Shown here piece after piece: positions 10,401-20,500 of a DNA stretch of 64,000 nucleotides. The position numbers were made by a program, and so were the translations under genes. The DNA is from Batillaria attramentaria (Eukaryota; Mollusca; Gastropoda; Batillariidae), in NCBI GenBank assembly GCA_018292915.2, contig JACVVK020000390.1, forward strand, positions 311,001 to 375,000, given 5' to 3'. The notes under the pieces were generated by a model, which had not been told where the DNA came from, did no database searches, and saw nothing but the letters and a program-made list of their open reading frames with translations. Within the stretch, counting starts at the first letter, position 1. Each line of letters begins with the position of its first letter.

Positions 10401-12952
10401 AGTTCTCTTTATTTGAATTCAAGGCTTGTTTGTTTGTTTGCTTTGGTTGTTGTAACATGCAGTTCTCTTTATTTTTTTTATTTTTTATTATTTTTTTTTT
10501 TTATGTTGCATGTAGTTTGTTACCTTTCAGTTCAGTGCTCGTGTGATATGTAGTTCGTGTGTGTGTCAAGTGAGTTGATGTTATGAATGTAATTCAATTG
10601 ATTCATGTACCCCTATCGGGGTCAGGAATAAACCAACTTGACTTTGACTTTGACTTCTTATCTGGTCACCATTACATGTGACAGTTATCAGTGTCAACAT
10701 CTCATCACCATAATGTAATTTTAGTATTTAACTCATTTTGTGAATCATGGTTTCTCCAGTTACGTGACCGTAAATGCACCCCCAGACTACCCTTAAATAA
10801 TAGCTGCCACCCGGGGGCAAAAATTTCACCCATCCACGTTCACTGAATTGGATTGGAATTCTTCTTTGTCCCACTACCGTAGTAGGGGAAATGCGGGCTG
10901 CTTCCTCCGGGGGAAGCATGTCGCCATGAACCGGCGCCACCCATTTTTTTTTTTTCCCCCTGCATGCGTGTGTTTGTGATTCCAACCCACCAGCCATTTC
11001 AGCCTACTCGTTTTCGAATGATGGAATTGGGATCTTTATTGTACACATTTGATGGTATGTGCACGCGTGTGTACAAAGGCCGAAACAGGCACCGAAAGCG
11101 AGTCTGCACATGATTTTGACTCGACATAGTGCGGAGAAATCTCACACCAAATTCCTGCCCAGACCGGGGCCAGCAGCACCCCGCCTATACCCAGACAGTC
11201 ACCCATCCAAGTACCAACTAACCGGGCCTGGCGTTGCTTAACTTCGGTGTTCAAGTGAGAACCCGTGTGTCCAACGTGGCACGGGCCGCTCATGGCTGAC
11301 ACCCCCCTGCCTAGCACCCCTCCATGGAGGTAACATGGACATGGCCACTGCACACTGCCACAGTTGTTCTCTGTCAGTGCTTCTGATCATGGGACCATGA
11401 ACAAAGCCAGGTGATTAAGGACGCCGTTCCCTCTCCCACCCCCACCCTTTGACCGGACAGCAGTATGTCAGTCAGATTCACACGTGGAGATTACCAAAAC
11501 TGCACTTGAACCAGCAGACACTGATGTACAGTATGAGACACGTAAAGCTAGTCTAGGGTACGGATCTACGGTCACATCAGATTCACAAGAGACACTGGGT
11601 TTGTGAATAGTGCAAGTGGATACACGTTTGACACTTCTTCTGTTCTGTTCTGAAAATTGAGTTTCACAAACTTTCACACTAACGACAAGGAATTTTCTGC
11701 GATTTGGGGAGATAATTTTGAATGACAGCCTTGGAATTAAAAGACCAGGACTGCATGGCCTTTTCAAGGTGGTCACCTTGACAGGTCTGATTATCTTATA
11801 ACATTAACTTTTTCGCACCGCGTCACATGCGGCCATGTGACATGCTGTCTTCCCCTCTGTCCGCGGCACATCCCGAGCTGTGCCACTCGCTAGTCTGCGT
11901 TGTACGGGGCACATCGCGCGCTGTGACACGTACTGTAAAAATTCCCCTTCCACACCTCTGCGGTCTAAGAGAGGCAACTCTTGCTATAATTATTCAGTGG
12001 TTATCGACGAGTAAATTTGCTGTTACTGGCCTTTATAGAAAAGGTCTGTTATTTTTTCTGGAACGTTTCCTTGACCCACTTGCAGAATGGAATGTGACCG
12101 AGTTTGCAGGAAAACAAAATGGCGGCACCCAGAAAAAAAAAACCATGTGCGCGCGTTTCACTACAATTTAAGAGGTTCTAGCTGAGGGATCGGATGAAGA
12201 GGGGGATCTACCTGTAGAAAGTGAAGATGAAGGAGCGGATGATGCTGATAATAAGGAATGACGTGCTGGATATCGGACCAAATCAAGTCGCACTATTCGA
12301 CTTTGAAACATGGGCCAGCGCTGCTAGATCTAAACAGTGCCGAGTGAACTCGTGAAAAGTGTGTTTTTTTCGAGGATTTTCTTCATCTAACTACAAAATG
12401 TTACCTGGTATACAGTTCTGAATTTTTGCAAACCATTTCCAAGGTAAGGACACAATTTACATTGTTGAAAAGACGATCGCTTCTGTTCTGTAATAACACA
12501 GCTGCATGAAAACAATGTCTGTTTGTGTTTACTTTTCACGTGTTGTTTAGCATGTTCTGGTGTCTCTCTTGTGAAATCAGCACACAGGCGAATATTTTTC
12601 TCTGAAAGAGCTAATGTTGAACTTTCCATCCATACCAAACACTAGGGCATAAAACACTGCCAAAGCGGTGAACAAAAAATCCGAAAACTGCTAAAAATGC
12701 TACGTACGCAACGGATGTGCGGTGAGACTGAGCGCGAGTGCGCTGGGAACAGCCGAGGTTTGAGGCGCGCGTAGCGAAAAAGTTAAGTAACAAACGTACA
12801 AATCCGGCCCATCCTCCATCTCCACCACGACGACGTCCACCCTTGGTGCGTCCTGAACTGCTGGTACCCCCACCACGACCTGCACCACTACCAGATGTTG
12901 ATGAGGTGGGAGTGGACTGACCACGCCCAGCACCTGACATTCTTTTCGACAT
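1452..12952 (-). CDS. REV1: REV1 DNA repair protein / deoxycytidyl transferase, N-terminal half (7 exons, continues beyond left edge)
   Basis: Y-family polymerase of nuclear translesion synthesis; it inserts dCMP opposite abasic sites and damaged G and scaffolds polymerase zeta (family knowledge). Join, in coding order: 12952-12800, 9956-9845, 9563-9395, 6352-5568, 5062-4767, 3247-3123, 1606-1452. All junctions are GT-AG and the phases agree (0,1,2,1,0,2,1), giving 598 residues plus one base. Visible parts: basic Gly/Arg/Ser-rich N-terminus (1-50), GGYMAAKKQKLDDQF at 52-66, BRCT about 70-165 with HIIATNLPNSKIRDL and RPEWIVD, an acidic Ser-rich linker, the REV1 signature SRLHHISTW, catalytic VDMDCFF (D389, D391) and SCDE (D558, E559). 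The rest of the palm, the fingers/little-finger regions, UBMs and C-terminal domain must lie left of base 1452; I found no further exon in 1-1451. The start ATG directly follows an AG, so a 5' UTR intron is likely. Confidence 0.93.
1741..2090 (-). mobile_element. LINE 3' end (RT C-terminal tail relic)
   Basis: The minus frame reads CSAPALWNALPPYLKSST and FRSHLKTHLFSNS, the LWN-LP...F+..LK+.LF signature that ends the ORF of Jockey/CR1-type non-LTR elements. A related copy lies at 36254-36425. Confidence 0.75.
2330..2592. repeat. Minisatellite of about 64 bp, 4 units, REV1 intron 6
   Basis: Units share TCCTACATCGTGGGAAACAA and TTACCCATGGTTTTTA. Spacing between successive CGTGGGAAAC motifs is 62-66 bp. 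Units diverge by a few bases each. Confidence 0.9.
2765..2854. mobile_element. Short TTAA MITE, copy 1
   Basis: 90 bp from TTAACCCTGGGAGTGCTGAG to GCAAGACAAGGGTTAA. Short inverted ends (TTAACCCT) with TTAA at both borders. REV1 intron 6. Confidence 0.7.
3123..3247 (-). CDS. REV1: REV1 coding exon 6
   Basis: Encodes AGVKNGMFMGRARELCPDL followed by VTIPYDFEGY, matching the KNGM..G.A..LCP..PYDF block of REV1. The acceptor is GTTCAG|GCTGG and the donor GCAAG|GTAGTG. Length 125 nt, phase 0 to 2. Confidence 0.93.
3554..3857. mobile_element. piggyBac-like MITE, copy 1 (TTAA ends)
   Basis: 304 bp from TTAACCCTTTCAGCCCT to the inverted AGGGCTGAATGAGTTAA. It contains the perfect palindrome GCAGGTACATGTACCTGC twice (3777-3794, 3821-3838). 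TTAA target sites and CCC.. termini suggest a piggyBac origin. No ORF. REV1 intron 5. Confidence 0.88.
4767..5062 (-). CDS. REV1: REV1 coding exon 5 (palm)
   Basis: Begins KPVAVTHSRGKG after a split Gly and ends MAEIASCSYEARQ, both highly conserved REV1 motifs. The middle (about residues 420-490) is acidic and variable, as in the REV1-specific insert. The acceptor is TTTCAG|GC and the donor AGACAG|GTACGG. Length 296 nt, phase 1 to 0. Confidence 0.95.
5568..6352 (-). CDS. REV1: REV1 coding exon 4 (BRCT end, linker, first catalytic Asp)
   Basis: This 785-nt exon starts SIKAGRLLSYAPYKLY, the BRCT end, then runs through a long acidic and Ser-rich linker (about residues 170-300). It then enters the polymerase region with FYSHSRLHHISTW and MHVDMDCFFVSVG; D389 is expected to bind catalytic metal. 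The acceptor is TTGCAG|CATC and the donor AAAG|GTATGT. Confidence 0.95.
6605..6745 (+). mobile_element. LINE 3' tail relic in REV1 intron 3
   Basis: Reads GPILWNTLPKTMRRT, then after a frameshift DSVPTFKTVVKTHLFSAQQQ and stop. This is the same RT-tail signature on the strand opposite to REV1; it is a dead copy. Confidence 0.65.
6906..9214. repeat. 96-bp satellite, about 24 tandem units, in REV1 intron 3
   Basis: Near-identical 96-bp units, each containing TTACTGCGTAATACCAAATC and GCTGGCCTGCCACATGAACA, run from 6906 to about 9214. Point variants define the order: CCACTT instead of CCACAT at 7141, 7429, 8005, 8389 and 8965, and CAACAATCC instead of CAACTATCC at about 7410 and 8370. Several variant pairs are exactly 960 bp apart, so a 10-unit block was duplicated. 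Since 96 is a multiple of 3, frames stay open on both strands; I do not regard these as genes because the block lies between clear REV1 exons. Confidence 0.97.
9395..9563 (-). CDS. REV1: REV1 coding exon 3 (BRCT core)
   Basis: Encodes KPSSDELRRLIMQHGG, then THIIATNLPNSKIRDL and VVRPEWIVD, a near-canonical REV1 BRCT core. The acceptor is AAAG|AGCC and the donor GACAG|GTATTA. Length is 169 nt, phase 1 to 2. The downstream intron contains the 96-bp satellite. Confidence 0.93.
9845..9956 (-). CDS. REV1: REV1 coding exon 2 (BRCT start)
   Basis: Encodes GGYMAAKKQKLDDQF followed by SRIFDGVAIYINGYT, the first strand of the REV1 BRCT domain. The acceptor is TTCCAG|GGTGG and the donor ACAA|GTTAGT. Length is 112 nt, phase 0 to 1. 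Confidence 0.9.
10065..10160 (+). mobile_element. SINE 3' fragment with GGAAGCAGCC core
   Basis: GGCGACGCACTTCCCCCAGG and GGAAGCAGCCTGAATTTCCC followed by GGGATAATAAAGTAGT and an A-rich tail. It is in REV1 intron 1, inverted relative to the 10735 element. Confidence 0.6.
10360..10490. repeat. Two tandem units of about 70 bp, REV1 intron 1
   Basis: CTTGTTTGTTTGTTTG then GTTGTTGTTACATGTAGTTCTC and a near-copy with TAACATGCAGTTCTC. Confidence 0.7.
10600..10660 (+). mobile_element. Retroposon 3' end with (TTGACT)n tail
   Basis: CCCCTATCGGGGTCAGGAAT, AATAAACCAACTTGACT and three TTGACT units. A similar type of end (CAATAAAGTTCTTTGAACTTGAACTTG-like) is near 14098. Confidence 0.5.
10735..11167 (-). 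mobile_element. Body of the 5S-headed SINE-like element
   Basis: Continuing on minus from the 5S-like head: GTCGAGTCAAAATCATGTGC (shared with 26070-26100), CAATAAAGATCCCAATTCC, then GGCGACATGCTTCCCCCGG and GGAAGCAGCCCGCATTTCCC, a core also seen at 10085-10135. The borders are uncertain and more than one element may be joined here. It is in REV1 intron 1. Confidence 0.55.
11168..11300 (-). pseudogene. 5S rRNA-like sequence (degenerate), probably a SINE head
   Basis: The minus strand reads CACCGAAGTTAAGCAACGCC, GGCCCGGTTAG and GTACTTGGATGGGTGACTGT, the internal promoter and core of 5S rRNA, with a recognisable CCACGTTG near the start. It carries insertions (extra GTTG before GTACTTGG), so it is not a functional gene. 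It runs directly into a repeat body, as in 5S-derived SINEs. Confidence 0.82.
11804..12786. mobile_element. 983-bp TTAA element abutting REV1 exon 1, with possible transposase relic
   Basis: TIR TTAACTTTTTCGC at 11804-11816 and inverted at 12774-12786, TTAA at both ends. Inside, on plus, are a short Met-Ala-Ala basic peptide (MAAPRKKKPCARVSLQ, about 12119) and an acidic stretch (GSDEEGDLPVESEDEGADD, about 12190-12250), reminiscent of the acidic N-terminus of piggyBac-type transposases; frames are broken and most of a transposase is missing. The right end is 13 bp from the REV1 exon 1 donor. Confidence 0.68.
12800..12952 (-). CDS. REV1: REV1 coding exon 1
   Basis: Encodes residues 1-51, a Gly/Arg/Ser-rich basic leader ending GGDGGWAGF, which aligns with the DGW..GGYM start of animal REV1. 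The donor is TTT|GTACGT. ATG at 12952 is preceded by a pyrimidine tract and ACAG, which looks like an acceptor, so the true 5' UTR probably lies in an upstream exon. ATG at 12940 is an alternative start. Confidence 0.82.
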
Positions 12953-14368
12953 CTGTAAAAACTGGAAATTGTCTCTATGAAATACGTATACATGTATATA
13001 TTACAACAAAGACATCTCAAGTAATGGATGACGCTGACAGAACTTCATTTGTGGCTAATTTCTGGCGGCAGGATTGTTTTCTTTTGAAATCTCTGGTATC
13101 ATCATAATTCTGTACAATTTTCGGGGTTATACATGAAATTATTTTCACTGCATTTCATCCTGGATTTACGCCGTGAAAACCCCATCTGAACAACGTGGAT
13201 ACGCTGCAAAACACGCGCCAAATAGTCTAGTAGTTGAGTAAAGGACGGCTTTATTTACAATGACTCTCAACCGGAACCTTTTTGGCGGCAACGATCCATT
13301 GATAACATCCAAAACGTGTGCGCACCTTTATATGTTTATACCACGACGGCACAGATGTTTTCACGGACCCATTGGAGCAATTGTTTTCATCCGTCCGTCG
13401 ATAAACAACACAAACGCCGATTCACCAAAACCAAAAGTACCATCTCTACGCCGGAAGTAAACATTCAGAGCATCGTGGATTATGGGTATGTGCTTTTGCT
13501 GGGGTAGACCCAAACACTAAATGAATTCGGCCAAGGTCTATCTCCGCCAAGTTGCAGTGTTCCGCTCGGCACAGCACAACCCGTCCAATCAAAGCGGGAT
13601 TTATGAGCAAACAAAACTGGAAAATAATACATCAGAATACATACTTTTCTTTCTCACTTTCTCATCCCTCTGTTGGTGTGTAGGACTGACTGTGTCAAAC
13701 ATCAGCAAGTTGAGAACTATTGTCTCTCGATCAGGGATCGAGTCTGCAGGATGGAAAGTTAGAGGGCTTCAATTCCTCTACGTAACGAACAACGACCAAT
13801 GAAATAAAGCCCTCCAGATCACACGGGACATATCATCAGCCCAGGCAAAGCCGGGTACATCCACTAGTTGTGTCATAATTTATAACTGCTGTCAGCTTTG
13901 TTTGTCACTCAATTCTTATTCATACAGTTTGATAGGTGCTAAGTATTGGTGATGTATTGTGTTCTCACTCAGCATGTTACCCACCAGCTGATGTCAGATT
14001 AGGTTCTTCAAGCCGGGATGGTTAAGCTTTTCAATTTTGTCTTCACTTTACACTATTTTATGCTCTGATAGAACAAAAATTTGTCTGTTAAATGGCACAA
14101 TAAAGTTCTTTGAACTTGAACTTGATAAGGAAGGACAAACATCTTCAGGCCGCCTTTTTTTTTTTTTTTTTTAAGTTTCGCCCAAATTTGGTCGACTTAG
14201 TCTGGCCGAGATCGCCCTTGGGGCAAATTACCTGTGCCTAGGTAACCAAGTCTATCATGACACGTCGCCATATTGTTGTTAATGGCTATCATCGCTGAGT
14301 TGGCAAGGAACTGAAAGCAAAACATCCAATTTTGATCGCCTTGCAGCAAGGCTGTCCATTGCAACAGG
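12953..14368. promoter_or_regulatory. Divergent REV1 / GOLIM4 intergenic region
   Basis: About 1.4 kb separates the start codons of two head-to-head genes. An ETS/GABP-type CCGGAAGT (13451-13458), CCAAT-type boxes such as GTCCAATCA (about 13583) and GCCATATTG (about 14269) are present, but no TATA box is obvious. An interspersed-element 3' tail (AATAAAGTTCTTTGAACTTG) sits near 14099. The ATG of REV1 follows an AG, so REV1 transcription probably starts further right than 12953. Promoter positions are inferred. Confidence 0.4.
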
Positions 14369-14537
14369 ATGCAGCGGGGTGGTTTTCCGTTCAGAACTAT
14401 TGTTTTAGCGTTATTTGTTGTAGGAACAGTGTATTTACTCTATTTGTACAACACGACGCTTGGGCGCTTGCGAGATGCCGAACTTACAGCAGAACGGTAC
14501 AGGCGCGAGGAAGAAACCAAAACTGCACAGTTGCAAG
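14369..14537 (+). CDS. GOLIM4: GOLIM4 coding exon 1 (signal anchor)
   Basis: Encodes MQRGGFPFR, the hydrophobic anchor (10-27), then the start of the coiled coil (LRDAELTAERYRREEETK). The donor is GCAAG|GTAATA, phase 1. ATG 14369 is the only in-frame Met ahead of the anchor that leaves a short basic tail. Confidence 0.85.
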
Positions 14538-17500
14538 GTAATATTTTCGATCAACATAATTACACTGCATCGAAGGGTTTAGGAGAACTTTTGTTGGAAG
14601 TCGGGAACATGTGTGACACACTGTGCGACTGCCATTCTCGTCAAATTACATGGGTGGATCTGAAACTAAGGTAGATCTAACTAACTTTGGGAATAGGGTA
14701 ATGGTCTTGCAGTTGACATGATTTTGCAGTTGCAGTCTAACATCACTTGCTGTAATTAAACATTAAACAAAAGAGGGCAAGTGATTTCACTTCAGGAGTG
14801 TATCTGTAAACATACACAATGTATCATACACTGTTCATTGATTTGCTGTGGTTTGATGCACTGTTATTTACTGGAGTTATGATGCAGTACATACCAGCAC
14901 AGATTATGAGACCTGTATTATACACACCTTTACCGAGCATGTACCAGTCATCCCTATAGTGCCTGTAACATTTCCCGTACACTGCTTCCATGACGTAATG
15001 TCATTATGTGTGCTTCCTTGAGTTTATCCTAGCAGTGCAAACTGCAATTCCCCAGCTGCGTTAATTTTATCAGTGAATGAGTGATGAGTGTAGTGTAGCA
15101 CCGCAGAAGTGTGACCTGCGGTGTGAGACATTTTGTTTCCATGTTCTGCAATTCACAGCACATGCTTGTAGTGTTACATTCTGTTCAATTGCTACGAACT
15201 AATGAAGTCCATACAAATGTAACCAGAGTAGGTTTGCTTCATAGTCATACTGAAATTCCATGGCTGCATTAAGGTTAACCCCTATAAACTGCACTTACCC
15301 GAGGCAAGATGATGTCACTCCTTCAAATAGTGTGTGTAATTTTGTAAGTGTAATGTAGTGTAATACACTTTTGTAACGTTTGTGACTTATATCCGATGTA
15401 TTCTGATGCAGTGTACATGTATGCGGTCTACAGCAAATTGCAAAAATTGGAACTGGTACTGTGATAGTGTCATGATTATGGCCCCCCACCCCCATCTGCA
15501 AACTTGGAGATATATGTAGGTTTGCTGTTGTTGTTTGATTGTTTTTATTTTGAGACATAGTCAAGTGTTCCCTTGCCCAAATTAAATAGATCTCTCTTTA
15601 AAAAAAAAAAATTTTAATTCTTTTTTAACTTTCATTGTTAGGATGGCTAAGTCAGAGATCTATACAAAATGGTGTTTTATTATAGTAGTTACCCAACATA
15701 CTCTTACATCTGTTGAGAAGAAGATAGCCTGCTTCACTCTCATAGTCATACAGTCATAGATGGTACATGACACACAGTATACAGCCTGCCTGCATTATTT
15801 CAGTGTCGAGTGAGCAGATAGCTCGCTTAAAAGACGATTTGGTTGCAAAAGTCAATGGTAAGTCGAGCACTAGCGCATACCACTGCATCACTATCCAAAG
15901 CAATTTGGTTTTGCTGCATTTTGGTTTTCTTTGGAATGTAGGCACTCGCACTAAACTAGTAGGATGCCGTTGTGGCTCATGGTGTGGGTTGCCTATGAAT
16001 TATAATCAACAGCAGCTGACTTGAATTTTCATTCCCCCCCCCCCCTTTTTAAACTCGTAGTAGGGAAGAAGTTACAATCCATGTACTTCACTGGTTTTTC
16101 TTACATAATATAATTGTCCCACAGTGACATACCATATACCAATAGTTTGGGGGATTTTTTAGGTCAGTTGTTTACATTTTGAATGTAATTTTCAGGGTTG
16201 TTGTAAAGATTTGCCCATTCACCTGTGGCTAGTTCAAAATCTTGAGAGCTAGTGAAAACCCTTTAGTCACTAACCTTTTGGAAAATTCAAATTCCATCAG
16301 GGTAAAGCACTTGGGGATACATGTTGTAATTTTCTAAACATGAACATGTATACAAATTACTATTAATATTATGTGCTCTGGAAAGTGTGAAAAACAGTGA
16401 TTTTGGTTACAATACAATGGCCATGTCTCTCTACCCATTAAAACTGTAAATTTAAACTAGAGGGTACAGTTATTTCACTGAACTCATCGTGTATCAACTA
16501 TTACAAATTATACAAATTTTAGGTTACTAAAACACCTTGCTGGATTTCCGAGTATAAGTAGTAAATTATTGTACTGTATGTATACATGTACGTGTGTAAT
16601 ATATTGCTATTTTGGCTGGCTGCTTAAAGACAAAACACACCTTCAGCAGCCCTGTTTCCCAATCTTTAATAAGACTCCGAGATTTTCTTTTGAAAACCTA
16701 ACTTATGTCTCTTAGAGACAAACTGAAATCCATGAACTGGTTACTGTCATGACTAACTGTACTCTATAGATCTATAGTATACAGTTTTCTCCTTACTCTT
16801 CACCACTGAATGCGCTTTGCATGGTCCCCAGTTCTTGTAATTTTATAAAATGATTAGCTAACACTTTTTTCTTCTCTTTTTTTAAAAAAAAAAAAAAACA
16901 CTGTGCCAGTTGCAGTGTGTGCATACATGTGTGCATGTGTGTGTGTGTGTGTGTGTGTAGGCTTAGTCATGATGTTAATAACCGGCTGCCGCTGGTTTCA
17001 CCCTCCAATTCCAAACACCTGCGCTCTTTTCGGTTACATTGATAAAATTTAGCACATTTGATGAATTAGTTCGCATTTTTATGCTTGTACTAATGGCAAC
17101 ACACAGTTTTTAATTGCTGGTAATTCTCAACTGTTCTTTTCTGGTAGTATTGGTATGTAGTGATCCATCTAGATTTTTTTTTTTTAAACTTTAGTGCACA
17201 CACTAAGTTTGTATCTTTCTTTCAACTAAACAATTTTGGCTTTGCTGAACTGTTCATTACTGCAGTACACTAGTATGCCAAGGATATGTTTGTGGCACAC
17301 TGTCAGAAACTTAAAGAGGCATTACTCGTTCATGAACAGAGTGGTGCTTAGCATGCTTTGTGTACTCGTTGCATGGTTGTATCATCGACAAGCTGGGGTA
17401 AAACCCAGCATTCTTGTATTAGGGTACACTCCTCCTTGCTTGTGCTCTCTCTCTCTCTCTCTCTCTCCCTCCTTCCTTCCTTTGGAGGGGGATGTCTTAA

Positions 17501-20500
17501 GCAAGATCCTGCTTGGGTAGAAGTTACTAGAACAGGTTTTCAGGAAGTTGAAGATTCAGGCCATCCTGTGACTGTCACCACATTGGCCAAGCATGCACAC
17601 ACTGGTAAAGGTTTAGGCAAAGGAGACTTCAAAACCAGTACCACTGGGCGCAAAGGACCCGGGTCGCCAGCCAGCACTCCTAGTCCAGTTTTAAGTTCAT
17701 AGTTGTGTACTTGTGTACCTCAATGAATGCAGCCGGTCGACCCCACTCGTTTTACAGGTTCTGATCGCTCGGGTTAGTTGACCGGCTAGGCCCAGGGGCA
17801 TTGTCGCTTGTGTTCACCCATCACTGATTTTACTGAAGCGTTTGTTGTGACGTAACTCGCCCAGGCTGAGGATAAGCGGAAATACTTTGGAATAGATCTG
17901 GGTTCACGTCGTTCGCTTTTGTTGAACTTAAATTAAAATGCAGCAAGGCGGAATGAGTTTCAGTAACTTTCACCAGTGAAGAATTTCAATTCAGAATTGA
18001 CTATAGTATAAAACCTTTTGCGGGACTTTCCTTCTGGTTTGACCATAAGTGGTGACGGCCTATAGTCACGGACCAAAAGGTTGTGAGTTTAGTTCCTTGC
18101 TGGAGAACAGTGTGTTTGGGGGATGGGACTTTTTATATTGATCAAATCCAGTCAGAATTCATAATAATAATAATAATAAATTGTTCTTGTATGGCGCAGA
18201 AAGTCTGCCCAAGAGCCGGAGCACTCAGTGCGCGCTACACACACACACACACACACACAGAGACCGACGGACACACACACACACACACACACAAACGGCG
18301 GACGTGGGATACAGGGGAGGATACAGTAAAAAATTTAGTTGAAAGCTTGCCGAAACAGATAGGTTTTAAGGTGTGCCTTGAACTGTGACAGAGCAGGGAG
18401 ATTCCTAAGTGAGACGGGCAGAGAGTTCCAGATTTGGGGAGCAGAGTAACTGAAGTGCATTTCTAATTCAGACATGTATACAGTATTACACAGATATGAT
18501 CAGGAGAAGCCTTGCATACCACAAAAATTGAAGGTTTTTTGGTGGTGGTTTTTTTCAGGGGGGGTGGGGGGGGGTCGTTCTCCTTTTTTCTGTCGCCCAA
18601 CAACTTTAGAAATGTGGTGGAAATAACCGATGCTGTTCTAAAGTAATGTAACATCAGCACATTAACTGGCGTACAGAATATGAATGTGGGACTTCAAATG
18701 TTTACCATCTGGTGCAGTGTGAAAGCAGGGGTGGTCTCCAGTCAGAATTTCCCCCCGGCCCTGCGGTGACACTTCAGTGCGTTGCATTCTGACGCTTGTG
18801 CGACAGCTTGCAGCGATTCTGTGTGTGTGAGAGAGAGAGAGAGAGAGAAAAAAAGCACAGTTGCCTCGCTGTAGGGAAATGACTGATTTTTCAGTGCACC
18901 TTTCATGAAGCCTATTTCACAGCTTTAGATTTAACATGCATGCCATCACTTCTGCATGGATTTTTTTTTTTTTTTTTTTTTGCCTGATCTGTCACCCAAG
19001 CTTCAGAGGAATATATAGCCTATATAGTCTAAAATAGTAGGCCTGATTTTAGACCCCTACTAGTCCTAGGGTCTTGCATGATGTACATGTATGCAATGTA
19101 CAAGTTTATGAGTCATATTGTTGACTTGCTGGCAAGAAGTGTTTCTAAACCAAGCATGCCATAAAAAATAAATTATCATATAAATTTCTTCTTCTCTGTG
19201 TATTGTGAGTCATTGAGCCATGGCTGTGTTTGAGCTGCAATGCACAGTCCGTGTACATGTAGTTGTACTGCATAGTTTTCTGTCAGTGAGAATTGACAAG
19301 ATCCTGTTCCGCAGTAGAAGTTTGTATGCAGTGGGATTGCTTTTCCTCATTAATAATTCATGTATCTAGGGCTGCTTTCAGTTTAACTAGGGTAACACTA
19401 CAGTAAAGGACTTGCTGCGCTTAAACACACACACACAGTTGCACAGACGCACACACACACACAGTTGCACAGACGCACGCGCGCACACACACACACACAC
19501 ACGCAGATGCACAAACGCACACATCCCTGTAATTATACCCTTATTTACCACAAATCGCTCAGTCCTATTGTTGACTATTCATTTCACGTTGCAGTTATCA
19601 GTTTGTCTCAATAGAGGCCAGAAAATGCAAATTTGCTTTCACTCTTGCAAAGGCCAAAAGGTGTTGCACTGTTTGCATTGCAACATTGTGATTGATTGAC
19701 AGTGCAAATTATGCAAATATGCTTCCACTGCACCACTGTTGGTCGAAGTTTGCAACCTGCAAAATGTGAGGCAGAGTGATTTTGCATTAATCTGTTAATT
19801 AATTAAACACTTGTTCAGGTGATGAGTTGCAGCTTTTTTTTTTTTTTTTTTGCTTGAACATTTTCCCGCAGGTCTTGTGTCATATTTTGTAGTTTTTCAA
19901 TTTCCTTCCTTGCAGGCCTGCTACTGGCATTTCTTTTTCTTTCTTAGTGTATACATACATGTATACATACATGTGTGTGGAGGGATGGGGGGGTGGGGGG
20001 GAGGGAGGGAATGGGTAAGGGGGAAGACGAGACTTAACCCTAGTTTACAATTACAGTGTTTGCCAGATTCCTGAAAATGAAATTCGCTTTTTCACTTTAG
20101 TTCCTGTATCCGACTTGAATTTGGAAAACTACGTTTGACATCAAGAATAACCATTGTTAACAGGCAAATCTTTTACTTAGAGAATTCAGTAAAACTAAAT
20201 GATTAGGATCACACAAGCTTACAGGATGACCAGCATTCAGAACTTTTTAAGCTTGATACTATAGTACAGTAAGACCTGGATCAGTGGATGGAGCATATAA
20301 ATTTTATAATATTATATATTGCTTGATTCTACTAATAGTAATTCAGTAATGCTATGCTCCTGATTAAGATTCAGCAAGTTGTCTCTTTGCAGCAAAGTGA
20401 AAATCTCTGAACCACATCGGTAAAGGGGGTGGAGCTGAATTTAAGACTGATTGTGATTCGGATCAATTCATCTGCGCAGCCCTGAAAGTAGCGAGTATTT

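Noticed and set aside
11168..11300. Functional 5S rRNA gene
   Set aside because: Insertions in the core and a fused repeat body make it a degenerate copy.
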